This document shows positions 25,807 to 38,640 of a DNA stretch of 64,000 nucleotides, one piece after another (the stretch's first letter is position 1; each line of letters opens with the position of its first letter). Origin of the DNA: an uncultured Flavobacteriales bacterium (GTDB lineage: Bacteria; Bacteroidota; Bacteroidia; Flavobacteriales_D; Sanyastnellaceae). The position numbers were made by a program, and so were the translations under genes. Under the pieces are notes generated by a model, which worked only from the letters and a program-made list of their open reading frames with translations, was not told where the DNA came from and ran no database searches. Location: NCBI GenBank assembly GCA_938084585.1, contig CALKFF010000011.1:1-64000 (forward strand), read 5' to 3'.

Positions 25807-27470
25807 GCCAGCCCCCCACTTGGAGTTTCTCCGCCCAAATTGAACACTTTGACGTCGACGCTGCGTGGCATTTCCTCGCCATCCCTGCCGAGCACGTGGA
25901 CGCCGTGCGCGAGGCTGGCGACGGACGCTACGTCATCACCGTGAACGACGCCGTGACCTGGCATTGCGGCCTGTTGCCGACGGGCGATGGCCGGTGGTTC
26001 GTGGCGGTGTCCAAGGCCAAGATCAAGGCCGCCCAGACCACATTCGGCGGCTGGGTGCACGTGGATTTGGCCGTGGACACGAGCAAATACGGCATGCCGA
26101 TCCCAGACGATTTGCAAGACATGCTCGACGACGACCCTGAATTTTTGAAACGATTTGACGCCATGCTTCCAGGAAAACGACGCGGAATGATTCACCACAT
26201 CGCCAGCGCCAAGACCGATGCCACCGTCGCCAAGCGCATCCTCAAACTCATGCAAGAATTGGGGTTGGTGTGGGCGCTTTTGGGTTGGTGCCTCTCTGCC
26301 CAAGCCCAAACCTTGGGCCACGCCCGGACCGCCGACTACACCCCCCTGCTGGAGGACCGCGCCGTCGCTGTGGTGGCCAACCACACCAGCATGGTCGGCG
26401 GACCTGAAGGCACCCACCTTGTGGACACCTTGCTGTCGCTCGGGGTGGAGGTGAAACATGTCTTTGCGCCTGAGCACGGCTTTCGGGGCGACGCAGCCAA
26501 CGGCGCACACATCGAAGACGGGACAGACTCCACCACAGGCCTCGACATTTTCAGCCTGCATGGGTCCAACCGCAAGCCGCAACCGTCCCAGCTGAACGGC
26601 ATCGACGTGGTCGTCTTCGACATCCAAGATGTGGGGGCGCGGTTTTACACATACGTGAGCACACTCATGCTCGTCATGGAAGCCTGCGCAGAAGCCGAGG
26701 TCGACGTGCTGGTGTTGGACCGCCCCAACCCGCACGGCCACCACATGGCAGGCCCCATGCTGGACCCGGACTTCAAGTCGTTTGTGGGCTGGATCCCCAC
26801 GCCCATGGTCCATGGCTTGACCTTGGGGGAGTTGGCCAACATGGCGGTGGCAGAATCTTGGTTCCCGACACCAGCCGGCTGGAAGCCGACGGTGGTGGCT
26901 TGTCAAGGGTGGGAGCATGGCATGGACTACATACTCCCCATTCCGCCCAGCCCCAACTTGCCCACGGCGGCGTCCATCGACCTCTACCCCAGCTTGTGCC
27001 TGTTTGAACCCACCGACGTCAGCGTGGGACGGGGCACGTCGACGCCCTTCGAGTTGCTTGGGCACCCCAATTGTCCGTGGGGCTCGTACCGGTTCACGCC
27101 GGTGCCGACCCCAGGCGCCGCCCCCCACCCGAAACACGAGAACACCCCCTGCTCGGGACAGCGTTTGACCGGAATGTCCCAGTCGTGGCGCTCCCGGTCT
27201 AAGAACGGCTTGCCCGGATTCACGCTTGCGCCCCTGTGGACGTGGGCCGACATGTGGCGCACCATGCACCAACGGTCGCTGGACGGGTTCATCGTGTCGC
27301 CCTCGTTCTTCGACAAGTTGGCGGGCACGGACGAGGTGAGGTTGGCCTTGGAAAACCAGCGCCCTTTGGACCCACTGACCGAAGCGTGGGCCGTGGACCA
27401 GGCGGCGTTCTTCAAGCGGGCAGAACCCCACCTGCTCTACCCTTGGAATGCACCAAAACCTGGGCGTTGA
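25803..27470 (+). CDS. Fusion ORF: YdeI/DUF1905-like domain + DUF1343 (NamZ-like) domain
   Basis: 555 aa from the ATG at 25803 (ATGA overlap with the permease). Residues 1 to about 150 match the DUF1905/YdeI family (WHFLAIPAEHVDAV, KRFDAMLPGKRRGMIHHI, SAKTDATVAKRI). Directly after comes a hydrophobic signal-like segment ending LLGWCLSAQAQ, then a full DUF1343 domain: VFDIQDVGARFYTYVS, VLDRPNPHG and VSVGRGTSTPFELLG. DUF1343 includes the exo-lytic N-acetylmuramidase NamZ of peptidoglycan recycling. In-frame ATGs at 26187 and 26250 could start a separate secreted NamZ protein. It could be a true fusion, two nested genes, or an assembly error removing a stop. Confidence 0.75.
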   Translation: MSQPPTWSFSAQIEHFDVDAAWHFLAIPAEHVDAVREAGDGRYVITVNDAVTWHCGLLPTGDGRWFVAVSKAKIKAAQTTFGGWVHVDLAVDTSKYGMPIPDDLQDMLDDDPEFLKRFDAMLPGKRRGMIHHIASAKTDATVAKRILKLMQELGLVWALLGWCLSAQAQTLGHARTADYTPLLEDRAVAVVANHTSMVGGPEGTHLVDTLLSLGVEVKHVFAPEHGFRGDAANGAHIEDGTDSTTGLDIFSLHGSNRKPQPSQLNGIDVVVFDIQDVGARFYTYVSTLMLVMEACAEAEVDVLVLDRPNPHGHHMAGPMLDPDFKSFVGWIPTPMVHGLTLGELANMAVAESWFPTPAGWKPTVVACQGWEHGMDYILPIPPSPNLPTAASIDLYPSLCLFEPTDVSVGRGTSTPFELLGHPNCPWGSYRFTPVPTPGAAPHPKHENTPCSGQRLTGMSQSWRSRSKNGLPGFTLAPLWTWADMWRTMHQRSLDGFIVSPSFFDKLAGTDEVRLALENQRPLDPLTEAWAVDQAAFFKRAEPHLLYPWNAPKPGR

Positions 27471-27484
27471 GCGGGATTTGATGG

Positions 27485-27492
27485 TATACTTG
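27485..27492 (+). promoter_or_regulatory. Candidate -7 box for the small lipoprotein gene
   Basis: TATACTTG on the plus strand (7 of 8), 3 nt before the ATG at 27496. It helps to choose that ATG over the upstream one at 27481. Confidence 0.4.
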
Positions 27493-27495
27493 CAC

Positions 27496-27999
27496 ATGCG
27501 TTTGTCCTTCACCCACATGTCCTTCTTGGCAGCCACCATGTCTGTGCTTGCGCTGGGCTGCACGCGTTACGACCCTTACGAGGGGGAGACGTTCGATTGC
27601 GAATGCGGAAACCTCAACTGGGGCGGACGTGAGTTGAACCTTCGCATGGCGGAAGTGGAAGCCTTGGACTCGACCCAATTCCGTTACCACATCGTGGCGG
27701 ACCTCCGCCAAGAGGAGGCCATCGTGGCCCGTGAGGAGCCCAGGGATGTCGTGCTGATGCTGACCACCGAATTGGGCGGCACCAGCGCGTTCCTGTCGTT
27801 CCTCGCCAACGACGAGAATTTCACGATCCAACAAGTCAACTCCCCGAATTCCACGACCCCTTGGACCATGGATGGGGCGAGCGTGAATGTGATGGTCGGT
27901 GCCGACATGCACACCATGACCATCAACGAGCTGAGTGCGCGTCAGGGCAACACCGTCCTGCCTGTCACGGGCACCCTCACCTTCGACCTCGTCGACTGA
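27496..27999 (+). CDS. Putative lipoprotein of unknown function
   Basis: 167 aa from the ATG at 27496. The N terminus MRLSFTHMSFLAATMSVL ends in a lipobox, LALGC, so the mature protein should begin with a lipidated Cys near residue 22. The rest is beta-rich (FRYHIVADLRQEEAIV, VVLMLTTELGGTSAFLSF, TVLPVTGTLTFDLVD) without a family I recognise. It follows the DUF1343 gene by 25 bp and its 3' end overlaps the convergent pdeM by 23 bp. Confidence 0.65.
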   Translation: MRLSFTHMSFLAATMSVLALGCTRYDPYEGETFDCECGNLNWGGRELNLRMAEVEALDSTQFRYHIVADLRQEEAIVAREEPRDVVLMLTTELGGTSAFLSFLANDENFTIQQVNSPNSTTPWTMDGASVNVMVGADMHTMTINELSARQGNTVLPVTGTLTFDLVD

Positions 28000-28708
28000 A
28001 GCCCTTTCGTGAAGGCATCGACCTCACAGGGCCGATGACCTCGCGTTCAGTGACCAAGTACACTTCTTCCCCGCGCTTGGGCTCCACGGCGCGCATGCCG
28101 GTGAAGGCGCCAAACGCCGGCAGCGTCAACCTGTACCCCGCTTCGCACCCCGTCGACGACTGGGCATAACACGGCACCCGCTCGGACTGCCGTCCGACAC
28201 CGCGCATCACGGCGGCGGGATGGACGTGGCCACACAGGTGAAATCGGGTGCCCTTGGGGATGTCGTCGTCGGGTTCGTGCGTGAGCACAACGCCCTGCTT
28301 TTCCCACATGTCCACCACCTCCAACCCCATCGCCTCGTAAACCACATCGTGGGCTCGGTCGTGGTTGCCTCGAACCAAGATGCACGTGTCCAACCCGGCC
28401 GCTTTCTCCTCTTGAAGCCACGCCTCAAAATCTTCCCACGCCCGGTTGGGCGACGAGTGAAACAAATCCCCAAGCAGCACCAACGTCTTGGGTCGGCACG
28501 CTTTCATGGCCGAAGTCAACACGGACAGCGTTTGAAAATCGACGGTCGGAGGCACCGCAAGTCCCTGGGAACGAAAGTGCTCTGCCTTGGCCAAGTGCAG
28601 GTCGCTGACCACGAGCATCGACTCTGCAGGCCACCACACCGCCTTGGCTGGCAGCAACCACATCTCGACGCCGGGCACGCCCCATCGAATCACCCCAGGG
28701 ATTTTCAC
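27977..28708 (-). CDS. pdeM: Ligase-associated metallophosphoesterase PdeM
   Basis: 243 aa, GTG start at 28708. Metallophosphoesterase motifs are all present: VVSDLHLAKAEH, LLGDLFHSS, VRGNHDR, LTHEPDDD and LCGHVHPA. This set, with HLxKxxHFR after the first Asp, matches PdeM of the ligase-associated DNA-damage-response group. The usual partners, a Lhr-type helicase and an ATP-dependent DNA ligase, are not in the window. The GTG lies 4 nt behind CACCTTTG. Its end overlaps the convergent lipoprotein gene. Confidence 0.85.
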   Translation of the reverse strand: MKIPGVIRWGVPGVEMWLLPAKAVWWPAESMLVVSDLHLAKAEHFRSQGLAVPPTVDFQTLSVLTSAMKACRPKTLVLLGDLFHSSPNRAWEDFEAWLQEEKAAGLDTCILVRGNHDRAHDVVYEAMGLEVVDMWEKQGVVLTHEPDDDIPKGTRFHLCGHVHPAAVMRGVGRQSERVPCYAQSSTGCEAGYRLTLPAFGAFTGMRAVEPKRGEEVYLVTEREVIGPVRSMPSRKGFSRRGRR

Positions 28709-28712
28709 CCTG

Positions 28713-28720
28713 CAAAGGTG
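28713..28720 (-). promoter_or_regulatory. -7 box for pdeM
   Basis: CACCTTTG on the minus strand (7 of 8), exactly 4 nt before the GTG start at 28708. Confidence 0.45.
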
Positions 28721-28777
28721 GCGAAATCTGAGGCCTGGGCGGCGCTTGGGGTCCCTCGAGGTGTGTTTGGCTTTTCG

Positions 28778-28785
28778 TACTTTCG
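28778..28785 (+). promoter_or_regulatory. -7 box for acnB
   Basis: TACTTTCG on the plus strand (TAnnTTCG variant), 22 nt before the ATG at 28808. Confidence 0.5.
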
Positions 28786-28807
28786 CTCTCCGAAAACCGA
28801 CTTTACG

Positions 28808-31606
28808 ATGAGCTTGTATTCAGCATATCTCCAAGAGATTGAAGACCGAAAGGGCGAAGGCCTCCATGCCAAACCCATCGACGACACGGCGTTGTTGTCC
28901 GAGGTCATTGACCATATCAAGGATCCCAACCACCCGGAGCGGGAGGCGTCGCTTCATTTTTTCGTGTACAACGTCCTGCCCGGCACCACCAGTGCGGCCG
29001 GCGTCAAGGCGCAGTTCTTGAAGTCCATCGTGCTCGGGGATGTGGAAGTGGCGGAAATCACCCGCACCGCAGCGTTTGAGCAGCTCTCGCACATGAAAGG
29101 GGGCCCATCCGTGGAGGTGCTTTTGGATTTGGCCTTGGGAGAAAATGCCGACATCGCAGCTGAAGCTGGCGACGTCCTGAAAACACAGGTGTTCCTCTAC
29201 GAAGCAGACACAGAGCGGCTCGAAGCGGCCCACAAGGCGGGCAACGCCGTGGCCACGAGCATCATCGAGAGCTACGCCCAGGCGGAGTTCTTCACCAAGC
29301 TGCCCGACGTGGAAGAAACGATCGACGTGGTGACCTACATCGCCGGGGTCGGCGACATCTCCACCGACTTGTTGTCTCCGGGGTCCGACGCGCACTCTCG
29401 CTCCGACCGCGAGTTGCACGGCAAGTCCATGTTCGAACACGACAGCGAGCGTCAGCAAGAATTGCTGGAACTCCAAAAGCAACACCCAGGCAAGCGCGTT
29501 ATGCTTGTGGCCGAAAAAGGCACCATGGGTGTGGGATCGTCTCGGATGTCTGGGGTGAACAACGTCGCCCTGTGGATCGGCAAGCAGGCCAGCCCGTACG
29601 TGCCCTTCATCAACATTGCCCCTGTGGTGGCCGGCACCAACGGCATCTCCCCCATTTTCTTGACCACTGTGGGCGTGACTGGCGGCATTGGGGTGGACTT
29701 GAAGAACTGGGTCAAAAAGACCGACGCCGACGGAAACGTCGTCATGGACGCCGAGGGGGAACCCGTCTTGGAGCAGGCCTACTCTGTGGAGACCGGCACG
29801 GTGTTGACCATCAACACCAAGACCAAAAAGCTTTACAAGGACGGCCAAGAGTTGATCGACATTTCGTCCTCGCTCACGCCGCAGAAAATGGAATTCATGC
29901 GTGCAGGCGGGTCGTACGCGATTGTGTTTGGCAAAAAGCTCCAAACCTTCGCAGCGAAGGTCCTTGGCATCGACGTGCCGCCGGTGTTCGCCACGTCCAA
30001 GGAGATCAGCCACGAGGGCCAAGGGTTCACCGCCGTGGAGAAGATCTTCAACAAGAACGCGGTGGGCACTTCTGGTCAACCGCTCCACGCCGGCTCGTAC
30101 GTGCGGGCTGAAGTCAACATTGTCGGTTCCCAGGACACCACAGGGTTGATGACTTCCCAGGAGTTGGAAATGATGGCCGCCACGACCATCTCCCCCATCG
30201 TGGACGGGGCCTACCAATCCGGTTGCCACACGGCGTCGGTTTGGGATTTGAAGGCCCAGGAGAACATCCCGCGGCTGATGCGTTTCATGAACGACTTTGG
30301 GCTCATCACCGGCCGCGACCCCAAGGGAGAGTACCACGCCATGACCGACGTCATTCACAAGGTCTTGAACGACTTGACGGTGGACGACTGGGCCATCATC
30401 ATCGGCGGCGACTCGCACACGCGCATGTCCAAGGGCGTGGCGTTTGGCGCAGACTCCGGCACGGTGGCGTTGGCGTTGGCCACCGGCGAGGCGTCGATGC
30501 CGATTCCCGAATCGGTCAAGGTGACGTTCAAAGGCGAGATGAAGGACCACATGGACTTCCGCGACGTCGTTCACGCCACCCAAGCCCAAATGCTCCAGCA
30601 TTTCGGCGGCGAGAACGTGTTCCAAGGCCGCGTCATCGAGGTCCACATCGGCACCTTGCCGTCAGACCAGGCATTCACGTTCACGGACTGGACGGCAGAA
30701 ATGAAGGCCAAGGCGTCGATTTGCATCTCCGAGCCTGAGACGTTGATCGAGTCGTTGGAAATTGCGAAAGGCCGCATCCAAATCATGATCGACAAGGGCA
30801 TGGACAACGAGCCGCAAGTCCTTCAAGGCCTGATCGACCGCGCCAACAAGCGCATTGAGGAAATTCGTTCTGGCAAGAAGCCACCCCTCATGCCTGACGA
30901 CAACGCGAAGTACCACGCGGAATTTGAGGTGGACTTGGACATCATCAGCCAGCCCATGATTGCGGACCCCGACGTCCACAACGAAGACGTCTCCAAGCGC
31001 TACACCCACGACACCATCCGCCCGCTCTCGTTCTACGGCGGCGAAAAGGAGGTCGACCTCGGGTTTGTGGGCTCTTGCATGGTGCACAAAGGCGATTTGA
31101 AGATCGTCGCGCGCATGTTGAAAAACCTCGAAAAGCAGCAAGGCGAAGTGACCTTCAAGGCCCCTCTCGTGGTGACCGCGCCGACCTACAACATCATCGA
31201 CGAGTTGAAAGAAGAAGGCGACTGGGACGTGCTCCAGAAGTACTCCGGATTCGAGTTCGACGACGACGCCCCCAAAACCTCAGCGCGCACCGAGTACGAC
31301 AACATGATGTACTTGGAACGCCCCGGCTGCAACCTCTGCATGGGCAACCAGGAGAAGGCCGCCAAAGGCGACACCGTCTTGGCGACCTCGACGCGTTTGT
31401 TCCAAGGCCGTGTGGTGAAAGACTCCGAGCGCAAGAAGGGCGAGTCCCTCTTGGCCTCCACGCCTGTGGTGGTCCTTTCGGCCATCTTGGGCCGGACGCC
31501 GACCATGGAGGAATACGAATCGGCTGTGGACGGCATCACGCTGACCAAGTTTGCGCCGCCTCTGAAGAAGATGAGCGCTGGACCTGGCCACCTGTTGTCG
31601 TACTGA
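28808..31606 (+). CDS. acnB: Aconitate hydratase B
   Basis: 932 aa from the ATG at 28808 (MSLYSAYLQEIEDRKGEG); the track's 196-codon extension is antisense to pdeM. The N-terminal HEAT-like AcnB domain is followed by the swivel domain and the catalytic domains. GGDSHTRMSKGVAFGADSG and the cluster cysteines in GCNLCMGNQEKA are visible. It converts citrate to isocitrate through a 4Fe-4S cluster; AcnB can also act on 2-methylisocitrate. Length is slightly above E. coli AcnB (865 aa), as usual in Bacteroidota. The gene for the next TCA step, icd, lies 1.8 kb downstream on the same strand. Confidence 0.95.
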   Translation: MSLYSAYLQEIEDRKGEGLHAKPIDDTALLSEVIDHIKDPNHPEREASLHFFVYNVLPGTTSAAGVKAQFLKSIVLGDVEVAEITRTAAFEQLSHMKGGPSVEVLLDLALGENADIAAEAGDVLKTQVFLYEADTERLEAAHKAGNAVATSIIESYAQAEFFTKLPDVEETIDVVTYIAGVGDISTDLLSPGSDAHSRSDRELHGKSMFEHDSERQQELLELQKQHPGKRVMLVAEKGTMGVGSSRMSGVNNVALWIGKQASPYVPFINIAPVVAGTNGISPIFLTTVGVTGGIGVDLKNWVKKTDADGNVVMDAEGEPVLEQAYSVETGTVLTINTKTKKLYKDGQELIDISSSLTPQKMEFMRAGGSYAIVFGKKLQTFAAKVLGIDVPPVFATSKEISHEGQGFTAVEKIFNKNAVGTSGQPLHAGSYVRAEVNIVGSQDTTGLMTSQELEMMAATTISPIVDGAYQSGCHTASVWDLKAQENIPRLMRFMNDFGLITGRDPKGEYHAMTDVIHKVLNDLTVDDWAIIIGGDSHTRMSKGVAFGADSGTVALALATGEASMPIPESVKVTFKGEMKDHMDFRDVVHATQAQMLQHFGGENVFQGRVIEVHIGTLPSDQAFTFTDWTAEMKAKASICISEPETLIESLEIAKGRIQIMIDKGMDNEPQVLQGLIDRANKRIEEIRSGKKPPLMPDDNAKYHAEFEVDLDIISQPMIADPDVHNEDVSKRYTHDTIRPLSFYGGEKEVDLGFVGSCMVHKGDLKIVARMLKNLEKQQGEVTFKAPLVVTAPTYNIIDELKEEGDWDVLQKYSGFEFDDDAPKTSARTEYDNMMYLERPGCNLCMGNQEKAAKGDTVLATSTRLFQGRVVKDSERKKGESLLASTPVVVLSAILGRTPTMEEYESAVDGITLTKFAPPLKKMSAGPGHLLSY

Positions 31607-31643
31607 CCTGCCAGGGCTTCCTTCGTGAAGTAACTTGACCGCG

Positions 31644-32880
31644 ATGGCTTCGAATTCGACGTTGTGGCGGGACATGGTGCACGTGGCGTTGCGCTCCATC
31701 CGAGGGCAAGTGCTGCGCACCTCCTTGACGGTGGGCATCATTGGCATTGGCATCATGGCCCTCATCGCCATGGTCACCGCCACAGAGTCCCTCAAGGCCA
31801 ACGTGCGTCAAGAATTTTCCGCGCTGGGCACCCAGAGTTTCTCCATCGACCAGATGCGCAGTGGCGGCATGTTTGGCGGCAAACGCGTCTTGCCCAGCAG
31901 CCCCATCAACTTCAGGGAGGCCGTGCAATTCAAGGAGGAGGCCAGCGGGTCTTTTGAAGTCGCCACCTCGGTCTACGGCACCGGCATGGCCACCGTCACC
32001 CGAGGCAGCGAACGCACCGACCCCAACGTGAGCGTTCAAGGCGTGGACGACCTCTACTTGGGCGTCAGCGGCTTGGGCGTCTCGAAGGGCCGAAACTTCA
32101 CAGACCACGAAATCACCACGGGCGCCTCGGTGGTTATGGTCGGCCAGTCCATCGTGTCTCGTCTCTTCGAAGCGTGGGAAGACCCGGTGGGCCAACACGT
32201 GTTGGTGGGTGCGCAACGCTACAACGTCATTGGGGTCTTGGAGGCTCGGGGGACGTCGTTTGGCATGTCCCTAGACAACCAAATCCTGATGCCCATCCCT
32301 TGTGTGCGCCGCCAATACTCCGACGAAGGGCGGAGTTACAACCTCACCTGCACCGTGGAGAAGGCCGAGGACATGCCCGCTGCCGTGGACGTGGCCACCG
32401 GCCTCATGCGGGTGGTGCGCGGGGACGCACCGGGAGAACCCAACTCGTTCAGGGTGCGGCAAAGCAACCAACTCGTGGACACCCTGCTGGAAGCCACAGA
32501 CGGCATCACGTTGGCCGCGGTGTTCATCGGGCTCATCACCCTGTTTGGCGCGGGCATCGGCTTGATGAACATCATGCTCGTGTCTGTCAGCGAACGCACC
32601 CGCGAAATCGGCACCCGAAAAAGCCTGGGCGCTTCGAGCGCGGCCATCCGCACCCAGTTTTTGGTGGAGGTCATGGTCATTGGGCAATTGGGCGGGGTCT
32701 TGGGCATCGCCCTGGGCTTGTTGACCGGCAACCTCATTGCGGGGTACTTCGAAACGCCGTTTGTTGTGCCGTGGGGCTGGGTCACCGTGGGCGTCGTGTT
32801 GTGCTTGCTGACAAGCCTCGTCTCAGGCTACTACCCGGCCCGTTTGGCGGCGCGCTTGGACCCCATCGTCGCCTTGGGCC

Positions 32881-32888
<8 letters not shown>
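31644..32888 (+). CDS. MacB-like ABC transporter permease
   Basis: 414 aa from the ATG at 31644. One N-terminal TM helix (LTVGIIGIGIMALIAMV, about 28-45), a MacB periplasmic core domain, and three C-terminal TM helices (ITLAAVFIGLITLFGAGIG; IGQLGGVLGIALGLLTGNLI; WVTVGVVLCLLTSLVSGYYP). EIGTRKSLGASSAAI and SGYYPARLAARLDPI are typical FtsX-family elements. The substrate is unknown and the ATPase is not adjacent. It begins 37 bp after acnB and overlaps the next gene by 8 bp. Confidence 0.87.
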
Positions 32889-36194
<3,306 letters not shown>

Positions 36195-36252
36195 TCACAC
36201 AAGTTACGTGACAACCTAAAACCTCAGAGGCCTTCCATGCGTCAAACGGCGT

Positions 36253-36260
36253 TACATTCG
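36253..36260 (+). promoter_or_regulatory. -7 box for the TlpA-like lipoprotein gene
   Basis: TACATTCG on the plus strand, 20 nt before the ATG at 36281. The alternative GTG at 36260 overlaps the box itself, which supports the ATG as the start. Confidence 0.5.
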
Positions 36261-36280
36261 TGAAAGCTGATTTTCAACCA

Positions 36281-37747
36281 ATGAAACATCCCATGATTTG
36301 GACTCTTTGCATGGCCGCGACACTTGCGGTCGGATGCGGAAACGCCTCTGAAGGAACCTCTTCTTCTGCAACTTCAACGCCTGCTTCAAGCACGCCGAAA
36401 GCCAGTGCGCCTGCCGCCTCTCAACAGCCTGACGTCACCGTCTCTGCCAAATGGAAAGACGGCGTGACCGACGCGAACCGCGGGGACAAAACCGGCAAGG
36501 TGCGCCTTCAGGGCACAGTGCCTGCCGCCAACGGCTCGGTCCTTTACCTCTACGAAACCGAGGGGCGCAACCTGACCTTGATGGACAGCGCCAAGGTCCA
36601 GAACCAGGCCTTTGATTTTGGCCAGGTGGAGGTGCACCGCGGGTTTTACCAGTTGGCCACCGACAACGCCAAGAACAATTGCCAGTTTGTGATGAACCCC
36701 GACGAGCCGCAGGTCAACTTGAAGTTCCGCTCCAAGCAACTGACCAGCAGCAAGACGGCGGAAGGCAGCCAGGAAAACGCGGCTTGGTTCACGTACCAAA
36801 ACTTCTCACGCGTCAACAACAACCAAATCCGTTCGCTCCGGAAGCAGCTCAAGGACAGCCCGTTCCGCGCTCAGGTGGAGAAGCAGATTGAAGACAAGGA
36901 AATGGAGTTGGTGGCCAAGCAACACGAGTTGATGGGCCAGTACCCCGACACGTACCTCGCCAAGTTTTTGGGCTGGCGCAACCCCAAGTACCCCAAGTCG
37001 CAGGGCAACTACTTCGACGACATGGACCCCATGGACAACAGCTTGGTGCGCAGCATGGCCATCAGCGACCGCATCCAAGGGTTCATGGTGGCGTACAGCA
37101 AGGGCAACGACCCAGGGTTCTTGGCCTGCATCGACTTGGTGAAGGCGCACTTCGAGCCCAACCCGGTCACCCTGGAAAGCGCGTTGTACTCCATGCTTGA
37201 AGGATTCTACAACACCGGCAAGGAGCACATCTGCCAGTACATCCTCGACAACTACATCTACGACGAAGATTGCGGCGCGGATTTGAGCGACGTCATTCGC
37301 CAGCGTGCACAAGGCATCATCAACCTTCAGGTGGGCAAGACCCCGCCCAACTTCACCATGGACAAATGGGACGGCGGCTCGTTGAACCTCATGGAAACGG
37401 CCAAAGCCAACAAGTACACCTTGGTCATGTTTTGGGCTTCGTGGTGTCACAAGTGTGAGCAGGAGATTCCCGTGTTGATTCCCGTCCATGCGAAGTACAA
37501 GAGCCAGGGCTTCGAAGCCATTGGCGTGAGCCTGGACCAGGCGCGCTCCACGTGGGTCGGCGTCATTGAACAGCGCGGCATGAGCTACCCCAACGTGAGC
37601 CAGCTGCAAGGCTGGGACTCGCCCATCGTCAAGGATTACAAGATCACGGCCACGCCAACGTACTTCTTGTTGGACAGCGAAGGCAAGATTGTGCTGAAGC
37701 CCAAGCGTGTGTACGAGGTCGACGCCTTCTTGGCCAAGAACCTCTAA
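36281..37747 (+). CDS. TlpA-like thiol-disulfide lipoprotein
   Basis: 488 aa from the ATG at 36281. A lipoprotein signal (MIWTLCMAATLAVGCGN) ends in the lipobox AVGC. A Ser/Ala/Pro-rich linker leads to a DUF4369-like beta domain (LQGTVPAANGSVLYLYETEG) and a helical middle part. The C-terminal thioredoxin domain has FWASWCHKCEQEIPVL, a proper CXXC, and the cis-proline region TATPTYFLLDSEGKIV. It probably acts as a periplasm-facing reductase or isomerase, like ResA/TlpA proteins in Bacteroidota. Its stop lies 2 bp from the convergent ppx stop. Confidence 0.87.
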   Translation: MKHPMIWTLCMAATLAVGCGNASEGTSSSATSTPASSTPKASAPAASQQPDVTVSAKWKDGVTDANRGDKTGKVRLQGTVPAANGSVLYLYETEGRNLTLMDSAKVQNQAFDFGQVEVHRGFYQLATDNAKNNCQFVMNPDEPQVNLKFRSKQLTSSKTAEGSQENAAWFTYQNFSRVNNNQIRSLRKQLKDSPFRAQVEKQIEDKEMELVAKQHELMGQYPDTYLAKFLGWRNPKYPKSQGNYFDDMDPMDNSLVRSMAISDRIQGFMVAYSKGNDPGFLACIDLVKAHFEPNPVTLESALYSMLEGFYNTGKEHICQYILDNYIYDEDCGADLSDVIRQRAQGIINLQVGKTPPNFTMDKWDGGSLNLMETAKANKYTLVMFWASWCHKCEQEIPVLIPVHAKYKSQGFEAIGVSLDQARSTWVGVIEQRGMSYPNVSQLQGWDSPIVKDYKITATPTYFLLDSEGKIVLKPKRVYEVDAFLAKNL

Positions 37748-37749
37748 GG

Positions 37750-38640
37750 TCACCCCTTTTCGGAGGCCTTCCACGCTTTGTAGACGGCCAACACCATGCC
37801 GTCGCTGAGCCCCACCTTGGGCACGTGCATGTGGGTCGCTTGGGCCAATTGCATGACCCGGGTGTAGATGTCTGCAGCGGGCACGATGACTTCCGCGCGG
37901 TCTGGCTTCAAGTGGAACCGAGACATTCGCTCGTTGTGGCTGGCCGAAGCCAACGCATCCGACAGCTTGAGAAGCTTTTTCAGCGACACCGCGTCGTGCC
38001 TCGGCAACAGGGCAAGGCGTTGCAACCGGTTGGCGTTGCCCCCCGTCCCGATGGCGTAGAGAGGCCGTCCAGGCTCGGAGATTTCGCCGATGTACGCGTT
38101 CACGGCGTCCCATTCCCCGTCGGGGATTTGGTGCTGAAGGGCGCGCACCGTTCCCAGTTTGAAGCTCTTCCCTTTGATGCGTTTGCCGTGACGGATCAAG
38201 GTCAATTCCGTGCTGCCTCCCCCCACGTCGATGTACAAGTAATCCTTGTCTTGGTCAAAATCGGCCGCATTGAAGTTGGAGAAAATCAAATCCGCCTCTT
38301 CATCTCCGGAGATGACCTCGATGTTCACGTTGGCACGCTTCTTCACTTGCTTCACCACGTCTTTCACGTTGGTGGCTTCACGCATGGCGCTGGTGGCGCA
38401 TGCCCTGAACCAGTCGATGCCGTGCACGTCCATCAAGTGCCAAAACGCCTTCATGGCCTTGGTCAACTCCGACAAGCGCTTGTCGGACACGGCACCCGTG
38501 CTGAAGACGTCGGCGCCAAGTCGAATGGGGACGCGGTAGTAGGCCAGTTTTTGGGCTTGTGGGCGGCCATCCACTTCCTCCACGCGCGAGACCAGCAGCC
38601 TCACCGCGTTGGACCCGATGTCAATGGCGGCGCACTTCAT
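37750..38640 (-). CDS. ppx: Ppx/GppA-family exopolyphosphatase-like protein
   Basis: 296 aa from the ATG at 38640, overlapping the ppk1 stop as ATGA. The N-terminal AIDIGSNAVRLLV and YIDVGGGSTELTL are the phosphate-1 and phosphate-2 loops of the ASKHA fold; IGTGGNANRL follows. The length is that of the short, two-domain type without the HD-like C-terminal domain of E. coli Ppx. It probably hydrolyses polyphosphate or pppGpp. Co-transcription with ppk1 favours polyphosphate turnover. Confidence 0.9.
   Translation of the reverse strand: MKCAAIDIGSNAVRLLVSRVEEVDGRPQAQKLAYYRVPIRLGADVFSTGAVSDKRLSELTKAMKAFWHLMDVHGIDWFRACATSAMREATNVKDVVKQVKKRANVNIEVISGDEEADLIFSNFNAADFDQDKDYLYIDVGGGSTELTLIRHGKRIKGKSFKLGTVRALQHQIPDGEWDAVNAYIGEISEPGRPLYAIGTGGNANRLQRLALLPRHDAVSLKKLLKLSDALASASHNERMSRFHLKPDRAEVIVPAADIYTRVMQLAQATHMHVPKVGLSDGMVLAVYKAWKASEKG

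Noticed and set aside
25659-27563. 634-aa minus-strand ORF opposite the YdeI-NamZ fusion
   Set aside because: No recognisable motif; DUF1343 sequences are on the plus strand.
28820-30646. 608-aa ORF on the minus strand inside acnB
   Set aside because: It is a GC-rich mirror frame of acnB, His- and Val-rich, with no motif; acnB is unmistakable.
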